From positions 1,544,680 through 1,608,679 of the forward strand of contig CP130741.1 of assembly GCA_030586155.1 (NCBI GenBank): a stretch of 64,000 nt of DNA, read 5' to 3'. The notes beneath the pieces are model-generated. The model saw nothing but the letters and a program-made list of their open reading frames with translations, ran no database searches and was not told where the DNA came from. Source of the DNA: Eubacteriaceae bacterium ES3. GTDB lineage: Bacteria; Bacillota; Clostridia; Eubacteriales; Eubacteriaceae. Both the position numbers and the translations under genes were made by a program. Positions 7,925 to 16,555 of the stretch are shown here, one piece after another; the stretch's first letter is position 1; every line of letters starts with the position of its first letter.

Positions 7925-9398
7925 TCAATGCCTCCTCCAGTTGGTCGTTGAGTGTTCCAATTTGACTTGTCATAGTTTCAAGACCCGATTCAACTGTAGA
8001 AAGTCTGGTGCCAAGTGGGTCAAACCATTCAGCCTTGTCCTCCTCAGTGAAATAGTCGACACCTTTGACCGGCGAATAACCTGCTGGTCCGGTATCACCT
8101 TGATCTCCTTTCAGTCCTTGCAAACCTGTTTCACCCTGCGGGCCAGCTTCTCCTGTTAATCCTTGAAGACCCTGTTCGCCTTGCACACCTTGTTCACCGG
8201 CAGGGCCTTGAATCCCAGGATCGCCTTGATCTCCTTTCGGCCCCTGAAGGCCAGCTTCACCTTGCGGACCTGTATCACCAGTCAATCCCTGAAGTCCTTG
8301 CTCGCCTTTTTCACCAGCAGGGCCTTGAATCCCAGGATCGCCTTGATCTCCTTTCGGCCCCTGTAATCCGGTTTCACCTTGTGGTCCAGTCTCACCAGTT
8401 AAGCCTTGAATTCCCTGATCACCTTTTTCACCAGTAGGACCTTGAACACCCGGATCTCCTTGATCTCCTTTTGGACCTTGTAAGCCTGTTTCACCCTGCG
8501 GACCAGTTTCACCGGTTAGTCCTTGAATTCCTTGGTCACCTTTTTCACCAACAGGACCTTGAACACCAGGCTCGCCTTGATCCCCTTTTGGGCCTTGAAT
8601 CCCCGGTACACCTTGCGGACCAGTTTCTCCGGTTAGACCCTGTGGTCCCTGAATCCCCTGTTCACCTTTTTCACCCGCAGTCCCTTGGATACCGGGATCT
8701 CCTTGATCACCGTTGTCACCTTTGTCACCTTTTGGACCTATGGAGCCTTGAATACCGGTCTCTCCCTGATCGCCTTTAGGACCTTGTACACCAGCAGCTC
8801 CTGGTGGCCCGGTAGCGCCTGTTAATCCCTGAATTCCAGGATTCCCTTGAGGACCAGGCTCACCAGGTACCCCCCGTGGACCAGCATCGCCCTTTTCACC
8901 CACAAATTCTCCAGCATCGGCGCGCTCTACAATTTGGAGTGCTTCTTTACTAGCTTGTTCTGCAGTTTCAGAAAGGCTTACCATCTGCTGTTCCCATTGG
9001 GTCAGCAAGGACGGACCGATAAGTTCTTGTGATTCGCCATTAATGGATTGTGTTATTTGAATCAAGCCCTTTGCACTTTGCCAGACTGAAATGTCAGGAT
9101 CTGTTTTACCTTCCAACTGGATTTCAAATGCCAAGCGTCCTGAAAATTGAGTAACCGTAGCAGTTAAAAGCCAATTAAAAATGATCACATTATCTGAGAT
9201 TTCTGGCTGCATCAGAATCCGGTCAGTATGGCTGCCAATCTGAGTCTCGACATGGATATTAAAGTCTTCAACATTGAGTCCATCGTTTACTAAAGGGATC
9301 GAAAACTCGAGACACTGAACCTGATGATCATGCTGACTGATACGAATGGCATCATAAAAAAGTGCTTTATCTTTGACTGAGATTTTATATATTTTCAT
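7914..9398 (-). CDS. BppU-like baseplate protein with collagen-like Gly-X-Y region
   Basis: A three-part tail fibre protein. Residues 1-125 ([20 protein letters not shown] and on) resemble the N-terminal domain of baseplate upper protein BppU, which fixes appendages to the baseplate. About 165-430 is an almost perfect Gly-X-Y collagen-like stretch rich in GPQG, GPKGDQG and GEKG. The C-terminus ends in a short coiled segment ([20 protein letters not shown]). I place the start at the ATG at 9398, nine bases after GGAGG; an in-frame ATG at 9404 is also possible. Collagen-like tails trimerise into rigid shafts that carry receptor binders, here probably the Kelch protein encoded next. Confidence 0.85.
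   Translation of the reverse strand: MKIYKISVKDKALFYDAIRISQHDHQVQCLEFSIPLVNDGLNVEDFNIHVETQIGSHTDRILMQPEISDNVIIFNWLLTATVTQFSGRLAFEIQLEGKTDPDISVWQSAKGLIQITQSINGESQELIGPSLLTQWEQQMVSLSETAEQASKEALQIVERADAGEFVGEKGDAGPRGVPGEPGPQGNPGIQGLTGATGPPGAAGVQGPKGDQGETGIQGSIGPKGDKGDNGDQGDPGIQGTAGEKGEQGIQGPQGLTGETGPQGVPGIQGPKGDQGEPGVQGPVGEKGDQGIQGLTGETGPQGETGLQGPKGDQGDPGVQGPTGEKGDQGIQGLTGETGPQGETGLQGPKGDQGDPGIQGPAGEKGEQGLQGLTGDTGPQGEAGLQGPKGDQGDPGIQGPAGEQGVQGEQGLQGLTGEAGPQGETGLQGLKGDQGDTGPAGYSPVKGVDYFTEEDKAEWFDPLGTRLSTVESGLETMTSQIGTLNDQLEEALNGE
8098..8895 (-). repeat. tandem Gly-X-Y coding repeats (39-codon period)
   Basis: The collagen-like part contains a higher-order tandem repeat of 13 Gly-X-Y triplets (39 codons, 117 bases), the clearest units beginning [15 protein letters not shown] and continuing PKGDQGDPG. 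About four consecutive units are nearly identical at the DNA level, with small insertions in the last. Such arrays gain and lose units by slippage or recombination. Confidence 0.85.
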
Positions 9399-9421
9399 TT
9401 TCATCAACCTCCATTATCCAT

Positions 9422-10387
9422 TTAATATTCCGGCCATTCCGGCCATTCAGTAACAGTTTCTACAACTTTCCAGTTTTTAATTGTAGCTATATTCAAATCA
9501 CTCTGTGTAAGTTTTAAAAGATTAGTTGCTCCAAATCCGATTTGCAGTGTTTCCTGTCCGGTTCGATCCATTAATCCATGGAGGACATTTATTAAACTGG
9601 CTTTTGTTAAGTTTGGGCAGGGAGTCAAATCAATTGCTACATTTATATTGACTAAATTGAGTTCTCTTAGTTTACTTGTGGAATCAAACATTCCTATTCC
9701 CAAATAAGCATTTTCTAAATCTAGATAAGGAACAGAAATCAATGAATAACATCCTGAAAAAATAGCTTCTATTCGATAGGCGCTTAGCTTAAAATTAAAT
9801 TCTTTGGGAATAGCTTGGAGTTTTTCACAACCAAGAAAAAATCCTCTCGGATATGCATCTAAGCTCGAATCAAAATACGGTGTTGCACCGTTTAACAAAT
9901 CAAAATAGGCAATATCAGTCCATATCAAGCTTGTCCACTCGAAATCAATCCCATCAAAGCAAAAATAACTTTCACCGGTTTCAAGTTCATGAAGATACAC
10001 ATATGATTCGGCTGGAAAAAACATCGTCCAGACAACTTTTTTCTCGGGATATACTTCACTTTGACGGCTATTTGAATAATCCCAAATATGATCAGCAGGT
10101 ACATTATCCCAATTAAGCTCATATGTAGAACCATCCGAAGTAACGACCGTTCCTACATCGAAAAATATGTCACTAATCAGATCTGTAGAATAGTGCATTC
10201 TGAGATAACCGGTTTGACCGCCTGACAATGCTTCCCACTGGCTTCTGGCCCAGATCATATCCGCATTTGGCTGCCAGTGATATTCTTCTTCTGGCCAGAC
10301 AATCCGCCCATTAATCATGGCTTCAATAATATTATGAACATTGGCATATAGGCTTTCAATTTCACGGTTGTTATAGCGTATTCCCAT
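9422..10387 (-). CDS. phage tail protein with BspA-like leucine-rich region
   Basis: A 321-residue protein. The N-terminus (MGIRYNNREIESLYANVHNI) is a short tail-fibre attachment-like motif ending in a Trp-Pro element. The C-terminal half has degenerate leucine-rich repeats of the BspA type: GCEKLQAIPKEF, GCYSLISVPYLD, KLRELNLVNI, then PNLTKASLINVLHGL. Such repeats are common in surface and phage adhesins. It lies between the Gp37-like tail protein and the collagen-like protein, so host recognition or structural support at the tail tip is likely. Two different appendage folds in adjacent genes suggest more than one binding specificity. Confidence 0.65.
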   Translation of the reverse strand: MGIRYNNREIESLYANVHNIIEAMINGRIVWPEEEYHWQPNADMIWARSQWEALSGGQTGYLRMHYSTDLISDIFFDVGTVVTSDGSTYELNWDNVPADHIWDYSNSRQSEVYPEKKVVWTMFFPAESYVYLHELETGESYFCFDGIDFEWTSLIWTDIAYFDLLNGATPYFDSSLDAYPRGFFLGCEKLQAIPKEFNFKLSAYRIEAIFSGCYSLISVPYLDLENAYLGIGMFDSTSKLRELNLVNINVAIDLTPCPNLTKASLINVLHGLMDRTGQETLQIGFGATNLLKLTQSDLNIATIKNWKVVETVTEWPEWPEY

Positions 10388-10394
10388 CAGGACC

Positions 10395-11531
10395 TCACTC
10401 AGAAACGTATTTTAAATACAGGGTATTGTCTTCCATCACGTCAGGATATTCTTCTACACAGACCCATTGGCCGTAATGTTCCGAAATATAAGTATCAACT
10501 GCTTCAGGCACAGTATCATCCACGACTTCTTTGATTTCTTCATTTTTGAGCTTAGTGATAGTCGATTCAAAATCAGTGGCAATCCGGCCTAACTCCGCTA
10601 CATTCTTTTCGGGGGAATCCGGATAAGTGATTAGCTTTACAATCTGGTGTTCGATTTCTATTTCTCGAATCCGGTCAATCAGCGTTACCTTATCGCCAAT
10701 GGAGATAGATAAATCTCCATATTGATCTGGCAAGAGACTGGCCAAATCTACAACTGATGCGGTATAAACGCGGTTAGGAATTGATAAAGCTTCTATCTTT
10801 TTAGTAGCCGCAACCAAGAGTTCCTCCGCTATTTCATAACGCGTATCGACCCAGACCTGTGTGATTACTTTAGAGGTGTACTGGAAATTGTCGACATAAG
10901 CGCGGCCGGAGTTAATCTCTTCAAAGGTGAGCCCTTCTTTGCCAAAAGCATACAAGCGGGTTACCAGATCACAGCTATCCCCTCTCAGCTCACATTCCTT
11001 GACGTTTAATTCATCGGAGAAATAAACGCCTTTGTTGCTGTATCCCGAAATGGTAGTAACCTGAATGTTTCTCGTTATACAGTTATATCTAAAAATAACT
11101 CCATAGGACTTTTCTACCTGCTCAAGCAGTTCCAGGGTTGTTCCGGATTCAAATGAAAAATTTAAAACAGTCGTAATACTGGATGCCCCGGTAAAACTCC
11201 AACCCAGACTTCCCAAAACTTGGCTTAAGACCATTGATAAAGTCGCATCTTCAATCAGAAACTGATAATAACCATCAACCGAAAGATCGGATAAATCCAG
11301 CTGACAACCGATAATGGTGGTTTGGCCGCGTTCATCAATACTTTTGATTACATAACGGTTATCGTCAGTCAGAATCAGATTTTCTTCAACCAGATATTTA
11401 TAAAACGGGTGTCTGACATAAATTTCAAAAGACAAGGTATCTTGCCCGGTTTCCAGAAGTTCAGTGAGATACAATTCTCTATATTGGCTTAATTCTCCAA
11501 TTAAGAGACCGCTTTGATTATATAGATTCAT
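10395..11531 (-). CDS. tail tip protein, siphovirus ReqiPepy6 Gp37-like family
   Basis: A protein of about 378 residues. I place the start at the ATG at 11531 (MNLYNQSGLLIGELSQYREL) because AAGGAG lies seven bases upstream; an in-frame TTG at 11567 would run through that ribosome site. The protein has the build of Gp37-like/prophage tail endopeptidase-type proteins: an N-terminal beta-rich half (YVRHPFYKYLVEENLIL, IKSIDERGQTTIIGCQ) and a second half on linking Asp-rich surfaces (DKVTLIDRIREIEIEHQIVK). It forms the central tail tip or hub below the tape measure. The upstream small tail gene, if read through its amber codon, ends inside this ribosome site. Confidence 0.75.
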   Translation of the reverse strand: MNLYNQSGLLIGELSQYRELYLTELLETGQDTLSFEIYVRHPFYKYLVEENLILTDDNRYVIKSIDERGQTTIIGCQLDLSDLSVDGYYQFLIEDATLSMVLSQVLGSLGWSFTGASSITTVLNFSFESGTTLELLEQVEKSYGVIFRYNCITRNIQVTTISGYSNKGVYFSDELNVKECELRGDSCDLVTRLYAFGKEGLTFEEINSGRAYVDNFQYTSKVITQVWVDTRYEIAEELLVAATKKIEALSIPNRVYTASVVDLASLLPDQYGDLSISIGDKVTLIDRIREIEIEHQIVKLITYPDSPEKNVAELGRIATDFESTITKLKNEEIKEVVDDTVPEAVDTYISEHYGQWVCVEEYPDVMEDNTLYLKYVSE

Positions 11532-11542
11532 TAATTGCTCCT

Positions 11543-11617
11543 TTAGGTCACTGACAGTATTAGGCAATCAAATGTAAAAATCACACTGTAATGAAATGCG
11601 GAGATGGCTGATATCTA
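11543..11617 (-). other. in-frame extension beyond the TAG of the small tail gene
   Basis: After TAG (11617-11615) the frame encodes ISAISAFHYSVIFTFDCLIL and three more residues before TAA (11545-11543). The alternating hydrophobic pattern looks like a terminal beta strand, not random sequence. The TAA sits at AAGGAG of the downstream gene, the tight spacing seen between other genes here. Confidence 0.55.
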
Positions 11618-11923
11618 CGTTCCAATTAACATACAATCAAACTGCCTGCCATCAAGCAAATGATTATTAATGGTGATCACACATTTCTTAAGGGCCTTTT
11701 TAAGCAATTCGATGTCCGTGAGTTTGGCATTTTTAAAATAACAGACCAATGTCAGCTGACTGAAATCTTCTTTTGAATCAAAGTAGATTGGAAGGTCTGC
11801 ATTTTCTGGCCAGAAGTATGAAGGTTTGTAATCACCCGGTGAATATTGGGAACTGGCGTAGGACGCGTTGAAACTTTCCAATAAAACAGCACCACTACTA
11901 TTTTCAATTTCACAAACAGCCAT
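11615..11923 (-). CDS. small tail protein, apparently shortened by an amber codon
   Basis: A 102-residue protein starting MAVCEIENSSGAVLLESFNA, between the tape measure (stop/start overlap) and the Gp37-like tail tip gene. The position is that of a distal tail/Dit N-terminal-like protein, and the predicted beta strands fit. It stops at a TAG at 11617-11615. The same frame then stays open for 23 codons and reaches TAA at 11543, within the ribosome binding site of the next gene, where a phage gene would be expected to end. The short form may lack its last beta strands. A nonsense mutation, a sequencing error or recoding are all possible. Confidence 0.6.
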   Translation of the reverse strand: MAVCEIENSSGAVLLESFNASYASSQYSPGDYKPSYFWPENADLPIYFDSKEDFSQLTLVCYFKNAKLTDIELLKKALKKCVITINNHLLDGRQFDCMLIGT

Positions 11924-14217
11924 CAGATTTTACCTCCCCGTAAACTAAAAGCCAGATCTTTAGAAACAATTGGGGTCAAAGAATGACCTACGGCTTTTTT
12001 ATCCAGTTCGACTGTTGTGTAAATATAGATGGGTGGAACACTCCCTTCGCCGGTCGCTCCAATTGCCTGACTGCTTGACCTGCTTGATCCAGTTTGCATA
12101 TTGACATCCAATGTCGTCGGAACGGCCTGAAGCATATCAGTTGCAACTTTATCCATAGCATTGACAAAACCGACTCCTACACCCGCTCCCATGTTTTCAC
12201 CAATGTCCTCAAAGACGGTTGACGGAGAATGAATCCCTAAAAGATCTTTGACATTGTCAACCACACCACCAAAGAAACCTTTTACTTTTTCTTTAATCCA
12301 CTGTCCCATTGAAACAATCCCGTTCCATAAACCTTTAACCAGGTTAATTCCTACATCATAAATGGCTTCAGCTGCCTGACCAAACCCTCTCACCAGAGCA
12401 ATGATGATCTGCGGCAGGGCTTCGATCAGTTTAGGAATGGCCGCAATCAGGCCTGTAATTAAGGCGATGATCAGGTTAATTCCGGTTTCAATGACCAGTG
12501 GAAGATTGGAGACAAAATAGTTGATGAAGGATTCTATCAGTTGCGGCAGGGCTTCAATTAAAACCGGCAAGGCATTAATCAGTCCTTGCGCCAAACCAGT
12601 GATGAGTGCTAAGGCGGCATCAAGCAGTAAGCCAGCATTATCAATCAGGGTTTGGGCCATCAGCATCACACACTCAACAATCTCAGGTACCAGCTCCGGA
12701 AGGGCCTGAGCAATCCCTTCAATCAGTGTTGCTACCATCACCATAGCACTTTCTAGAATAGCTGGCAGGTTATCAAGAATTCCCTGAACCAGTGCAAGCA
12801 CCAGTTGAAGAGCCCCATCCGTTAGCTGTGGAAGAGCTGACAATAAACCTTCGAGTAATGTAAAAATAAGTTGATTGGCGGTATCAATAAGCATTGGCAG
12901 GTTCTCAAGCATTGCCCCACCAATTGAACCCACAATCTCCATACCAACCTGAATGACTTGCGGCATATTTTGAAGAACCATGTTTGCCAGCCCGCCGACT
13001 GTTTCACCAATGACTTCAGAAATTTTATCAAAATCGCCGCCTGCCTCCTGGAGGCCTTTGGTAAATTCTCCCAGTAAGGTTACGCCATCATCAGCAAGCA
13101 GTTGTAGCTGTGGAAGTAGAACTGTCCCCAGCGCATTTTTGGCAGCTGAACTACCAGCGTTCAGGCGCTGCAGAGTGTCATCAAATTTACCAAGTTGAGC
13201 AATGGTTTCATCACTCATCACGGCCCCCATCTGTTTGGCTTCATCGGTTAGTTCAGCAATGCCTGCTGAGCCTTGTGCAATCAGGGGATTTAATTCCTGG
13301 GCGGATCGTCCAAAAATCTCCATAGCCAGAGCATCACGCTCAGCGCCTTCTTCCATTCGGCCAAGCGCATCGATGGTTTCCCAATAGACATCCTCACCGT
13401 TTCGAAGCGTCCCATCGGCGTTTGATACAGAAACACCCAAACGTTCGTAAGCGGCAATCATATCGACAGAACCATCACGAGCAGATGCCATGGACCTGAT
13501 TTGTTTGGCCATGGATCCGGTCAAAGTTTCCATGGAAACATCTACCAGTTCGGCCGCATACTGATAAGCCTGAAGGCTCTCAACCGATACCCCGGCAACA
13601 GTAGAAGTAGTGATCATTTCATCGGCATAAGCAGCAGCACCGACAGTCATATCCGTCAGGGATTTGGCAGAAGAAACAGCCGCTGCACCAACGGCGACAA
13701 AGGCGGATCCCATGGCAATGCCAACCCCTTTTAGGATTCCGCTAAGAGAGCTAAATTTATTTGAAGAATTATCGGCCTGATCGCCTGCCCGGTCAATGGC
13801 CTTTTCAAATTGACCAGCTTGGCGTTCGGCATCATTAAACCCATCTTCAAGTCCATCCAGGGCTTTTTCATTTTTGTTGACTTCATTTTCAAGCTTATTG
13901 AGATGGGCCTTGGCATTGTTAAGCTGAATCACCCAGTTTTGTGTCCGGCGATCATTTTCACCAAAGGAGGTGGCGGCATTATCAAGTGCCTTTTCAAGGG
14001 TTTTGATCTTGTCCTTCTGGGCATCAATCGCTTTGTTTAACTGCTCATTTCTGGCAGTTACTGCTTCAAGGCTCTGATCTTGTTTGTCAAATTGGGACTC
14101 CACCAGTTTCATTTCGCTGCCTAAAACTTTGAAGGTTCGATTGATATCCTGTAAAGAATTTTTAAACTCACGTTCCCCTTCAATGCCTATACGCAGGCCA
14201 AATTTTTCATTACCCAT
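11923..14217 (-). CDS. tail tape measure protein
   Basis: A 764-residue protein. The N-terminal part is a coiled coil (about residues 25-160, QLNKAIDAQKDKIKTLEKAL and beyond). A TMP core domain follows with a Gly/Ala-rich hydrophobic stretch (GILKGVGIAMGSAFVAVGAA, about 160-185). From about 390 to 640 there are repeated hydrophobic helices of the form LPQLTDGALQLVLALVQGIL, and the C-terminus contains LLGIHSPSTVFEDIGENMGAGVGVG, with the GIHSPS motif typical of Firmicute siphophage tape measures. It sets tail length and is ejected at infection. It follows the frameshifted chaperone gene, the canonical order. Confidence 0.93.
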   Translation of the reverse strand: MGNEKFGLRIGIEGEREFKNSLQDINRTFKVLGSEMKLVESQFDKQDQSLEAVTARNEQLNKAIDAQKDKIKTLEKALDNAATSFGENDRRTQNWVIQLNNAKAHLNKLENEVNKNEKALDGLEDGFNDAERQAGQFEKAIDRAGDQADNSSNKFSSLSGILKGVGIAMGSAFVAVGAAAVSSAKSLTDMTVGAAAYADEMITTSTVAGVSVESLQAYQYAAELVDVSMETLTGSMAKQIRSMASARDGSVDMIAAYERLGVSVSNADGTLRNGEDVYWETIDALGRMEEGAERDALAMEIFGRSAQELNPLIAQGSAGIAELTDEAKQMGAVMSDETIAQLGKFDDTLQRLNAGSSAAKNALGTVLLPQLQLLADDGVTLLGEFTKGLQEAGGDFDKISEVIGETVGGLANMVLQNMPQVIQVGMEIVGSIGGAMLENLPMLIDTANQLIFTLLEGLLSALPQLTDGALQLVLALVQGILDNLPAILESAMVMVATLIEGIAQALPELVPEIVECVMLMAQTLIDNAGLLLDAALALITGLAQGLINALPVLIEALPQLIESFINYFVSNLPLVIETGINLIIALITGLIAAIPKLIEALPQIIIALVRGFGQAAEAIYDVGINLVKGLWNGIVSMGQWIKEKVKGFFGGVVDNVKDLLGIHSPSTVFEDIGENMGAGVGVGFVNAMDKVATDMLQAVPTTLDVNMQTGSSRSSSQAIGATGEGSVPPIYIYTTVELDKKAVGHSLTPIVSKDLAFSLRGGKI

Positions 14218-14295
14218 AAGAAAAGTTAACCTCCCTTCTCCTGATTTCAGACATAAAAACTGCTACATGAAACCATCTTTTAAACGGTCAGTGCA

Positions 14296-14882
14296 TCAAA
14301 TTTCTGGAATAATCTCATCAATGGTCCATTCTCGTTGTGGCTTTTCAATCCCCAGAAACTGTTTATGACAGGTCCACAAATCCAGAAGCTCCCCCAAAGG
14401 CATGAGCCAGACTTCATATTCAGTCCGATTGAGATGCACCGTCCCATAATATAAAAGTCGAGTAAATAAAACTTCATCATCTACTCGACTTTGGCGTTTT
14501 TTAATTGTCCACCATCCGCTATCGGTGTTTCGCTTTCGATATTTCGTGTGGTGCCTTTAACCATGGCTTGTGTAATTGCATTTTTATAATCAGAAAGTTC
14601 CAGCGGTGTCGTTAGTAGTTCAACCGTTTCTTCGATCAGCAAGGATTTCTTTTCTTCATTTTGAAGATTGTGAATCAGGATACTCTGATTGGCCAGCAAG
14701 GTGATGAGCCAAATCACTTCATCCAATGCCATCTCAAAGTTTTCTGATTTCATCAGGGTCTCACCGAGATTTGCAAGACCACCATAGCGTTTAGCGATTT
14801 CCTTGGTTGCCTTAGTGGTAAACGTCAACGGATAGTCAACACCGCCAATTCTAACTACTGCGCTTCGATCATCATTTATCAT
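14296..14882 (-). CDS. tail assembly chaperone long form (GT type, -1 frameshift product)
   Basis: The predicted 195-residue product made when ribosomes slip at AAAAAAC (14502-14496). It joins the first 129 residues of the short form to 66 residues of the -1 frame, beginning RQSRVDDEVLFTRLLYYGTV and ending DEIIPEI before TGA at 14298-14296. The -1 frame has no stop codon, and its composition (many Trp, Leu, Glu) is protein-like. In lambda-type tails the G protein coats the tape measure and the GT form recruits the major tail protein. The location directly upstream of the tape measure gene fits exactly. Confidence 0.85.
14481..14882 (-). CDS. tail assembly chaperone short form (G type)
   Basis: A 133-residue protein, the zero-frame product of the chaperone gene, starting MINDDRSAVVRIGGVDYPLT and ending QLKNAKVE at a TAG. 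It has the small helical-plus-beta-hairpin N-terminus of Firmicute tail chaperones (FTTKATKEIAKRYGGLANLG). It overlaps the major tail protein stop by 4 bases. The zero frame stops 15 bases after the slippery site, so the bulk of product should be this short form, as in other siphophages. Confidence 0.85.
   Translation of the reverse strand: MINDDRSAVVRIGGVDYPLTFTTKATKEIAKRYGGLANLGETLMKSENFEMALDEVIWLITLLANQSILIHNLQNEEKKSLLIEETVELLTTPLELSDYKNAITQAMVKGTTRNIESETPIADGGQLKNAKVE
14496..14502 (-). other. programmed -1 frameshift slippery heptamer A AAA AAC
   Basis: On the minus strand the heptamer A AAA AAC is in the correct zero-frame register (TTA AAA AAC GCC). After a -1 slip the next codon is CGC. 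Ends of the two products fit the G/GT arrangement. I did not fold the downstream RNA for a stimulatory stem or pseudoknot. Confidence 0.85.
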
Positions 14883-15457
14883 CCTTCAGTTCCTCCAATA
14901 CTCGCCATAGTATCCAGCCAGGTTTTGGCTTCAGCTTCCGTTGGAAAGGTTGCTTCTTCTTTCCAGACATCCAAAACATTGGTTGAGATGGTACCTTCAA
15001 TAGTCGGTGTCTGAAAGTTAATGGATTCTCCACGGGTTTCCATACTTTCTGAAGGCACACCAAACTTCACTTTAGTCAGCCAGATGGCTCGAAAGCCACG
15101 AACATTATTTTTAATACTAGTAGCATAAAAACCAACTCCGACAAAAGATCCATCATCTGATCCTTTTGAGGTCAATTGCTTATTGGTCGTTGAATCAATG
15201 GTTGACAGGGTGTGCCCAAGAATCAAAGCCCTTGTTTCATAGTCCAGATGATCGCCGTTTAGGGTCAGTTTCCCGGACTTGAATTCTTTGATATTTTCAA
15301 TAATGCGATCATCACCACGCAGCACCCCTTCATTAATCTCGATGTTCATTTCAGCTTTAATGGCATAAGCCATTACCCGGCCATCGGAATAGGTAGCAGC
15401 AGATTCGGTTTCTGTTAGCTTAGAACAAATGAGATATTTTAGTCCAATTTGTGCCAT
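14879..15457 (-). CDS. major tail protein, phi13 family
   Basis: A 192-residue tail tube protein starting MAQIGLKYLICSKLTETESA. It has the features of phi13-type major tail proteins: an early TYSDGRVMAYAIKAEMNIEI strand region, FKSGKLTLNGDHLD, then ALILGHTL and GFRAIWLTKVKFGVPSESMETR near the middle. The protein ends in EATFPTEAEAKTWLD, a short C-terminal region. It polymerises into the tail tube. It abuts the upstream tail terminator-like gene (shared base) and overlaps the chaperone gene by 4 bases. Confidence 0.88.
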   Translation of the reverse strand: MAQIGLKYLICSKLTETESAATYSDGRVMAYAIKAEMNIEINEGVLRGDDRIIENIKEFKSGKLTLNGDHLDYETRALILGHTLSTIDSTTNKQLTSKGSDDGSFVGVGFYATSIKNNVRGFRAIWLTKVKFGVPSESMETRGESINFQTPTIEGTISTNVLDVWKEEATFPTEAEAKTWLDTMASIGGTEG

Positions 15458-15801
15458 TAGTTTTCCTCCAATTCATAGTCTTTTGCCACATCAATGGCAT
15501 AATGATAATAGTTGGTGTCATCTTCATGGCCGACATAATGCCGACTGGTGATGACAAAGTCTGCTTCAAGCAAGCTTTTTATGAGCCGATTTTTAAGGGC
15601 ATTGTAATTCTCCTTACTAAAGATAGAAATGCGCACCTCCTCGATGGTTCGAAGCGGCTTATCATCTCCGAAAAGTGCGAAATCATCTGTAAGTGGCGTA
15701 ACGACCAGATATTCATAAGGGGCTTCCTTTGAAAATTTCCCGGTTTCAGCCGAGATGTTAAGGTCACTAAAAATTCGGTTAAGTTCTATCAGAGCATTCA
15801 C
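15457..15801 (-). CDS. tail completion / tail terminator-like protein
   Basis: A 114-residue protein (MNALIELNRIFSDLNISAET) between the HK97 gp10-like gene and the major tail protein, the slot of the tail terminator or completion protein in HK97-type siphophages. The motif VRISIFSKENYNALKNRLIK and the C-terminal HYAIDVAKDYELEE fit the DUF3168/DUF806-like group. It would cap the tail tube and connect it to the head. The family assignment rests on position and general shape. Confidence 0.65.
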   Translation of the reverse strand: MNALIELNRIFSDLNISAETGKFSKEAPYEYLVVTPLTDDFALFGDDKPLRTIEEVRISIFSKENYNALKNRLIKSLLEADFVITSRHYVGHEDDTNYYHYAIDVAKDYELEEN

Positions 15802-16229
15802 GGTTTTGACACCTCGCTTTCAAGTTTAGCCTTCATGGCTTCAATACAGGCTTTACGAGATTTGGATTTGGCTGGTTTTAAAAAGGGTTTAGGCGTCTGC
15901 CCACTTTTTCCGAACTCCAAAATATTAGCGATCTTAGCATTGCTTTCGCCATCGGTTCGAGGTTCTGAAAAACCGATTTTTAAGTTGTAATCCCCTTGAT
16001 GATCTTTCTTGACCGGAGACATCCCCAGTGCTTTTTCCAGTTCCCCCGTTGCTCGACTTTTTTGTTTGACTTCATCGCCTACAACCGCACTGAGGTTTTG
16101 TTTGACTTTTTCAAGCACGACCTCACAACCTGCTTCTAAAACTTTAGGTAGAATTTCATCTGTCCTTTCTGCTAGTTTGGAAACCTTTAATAAAAAATCT
16201 TCCGGCATTTTAAGTTCAATCTTAGCCAC
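15798..16229 (-). CDS. HK97 gp10-like head-tail joining protein
   Basis: A 143-residue protein starting MAKIELKMPEDFLLKVSKLA. It carries the HK97-gp10 signature of an early helix with LPKVLEAGCEVVLEKVKQNL, then the RATGELEKALGM motif and the late FGKSGQTPKPFLKPAKSKSR, where 'PKPFLKPA' is characteristic. It acts at the head-tail interface during neck assembly. It overlaps both neighbours by 4-8 bases inside the connector gene run. Confidence 0.88.
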   Translation of the reverse strand: MAKIELKMPEDFLLKVSKLAERTDEILPKVLEAGCEVVLEKVKQNLSAVVGDEVKQKSRATGELEKALGMSPVKKDHQGDYNLKIGFSEPRTDGESNAKIANILEFGKSGQTPKPFLKPAKSKSRKACIEAMKAKLESEVSKP

Positions 16230-16554
16230 TTACTTCCACCTTTTCACAAAGAACTTCCAGATACATCCCGCGTCCTTTCACATTTTCTACTGAAATAATA
16301 TTGTATCGATTGTTTTCACAGGTAATCATCATACTGGTTGTCACTGTAAGACTCGGAATAGCTCTGAAACGAAAAAGCGCTGAGGCTTTCGAGAATATTG
16401 CCCGATTTTTCCAGCTTTCATTGCCATGTCGATCTTCTTTGTAAGCTCTAACCGAAGCAACGATAGTTTCAGCCGTTGTTGCAAAGCCCTGTTCATCTTT
16501 AATGGGTTCAAGGGTAACCAGATCCATCCGGGTATTCATTTTTCCAAAGCTCAT
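16222..16554 (-). CDS. head-tail adaptor (head closure) protein
   Basis: A 110-residue protein (MSFGKMNTRMDLVTLEPIKD) with the SPP1 gp16/HK97-type head closure layout: MNTRMDLVTL, then EQGFATTAETIVASVRAYKE, and the C-terminal NRYNIISVENVKGRGMYLEV strand. It plugs the connector after DNA packaging. It overlaps the gp10-like gene by 8 bases and follows the connector gene by one base. Confidence 0.82.
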   Translation of the reverse strand: MSFGKMNTRMDLVTLEPIKDEQGFATTAETIVASVRAYKEDRHGNESWKNRAIFSKASALFRFRAIPSLTVTTSMMITCENNRYNIISVENVKGRGMYLEVLCEKVEVSG

Positions 16555-16555
16555 C

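Noticed and set aside
8163-8779. Long plus-strand frames opposite the collagen-like gene
   Set aside because: They arise from the low-complexity Gly-X-Y codons on the other strand and lack ribosome sites.
14280-14480. Separate 66-codon minus-strand gene between chaperone and tape measure
   Set aside because: The -1 frame reached through the slippery site covers the same DNA and encodes a better protein. The separate frame has no ribosome site.
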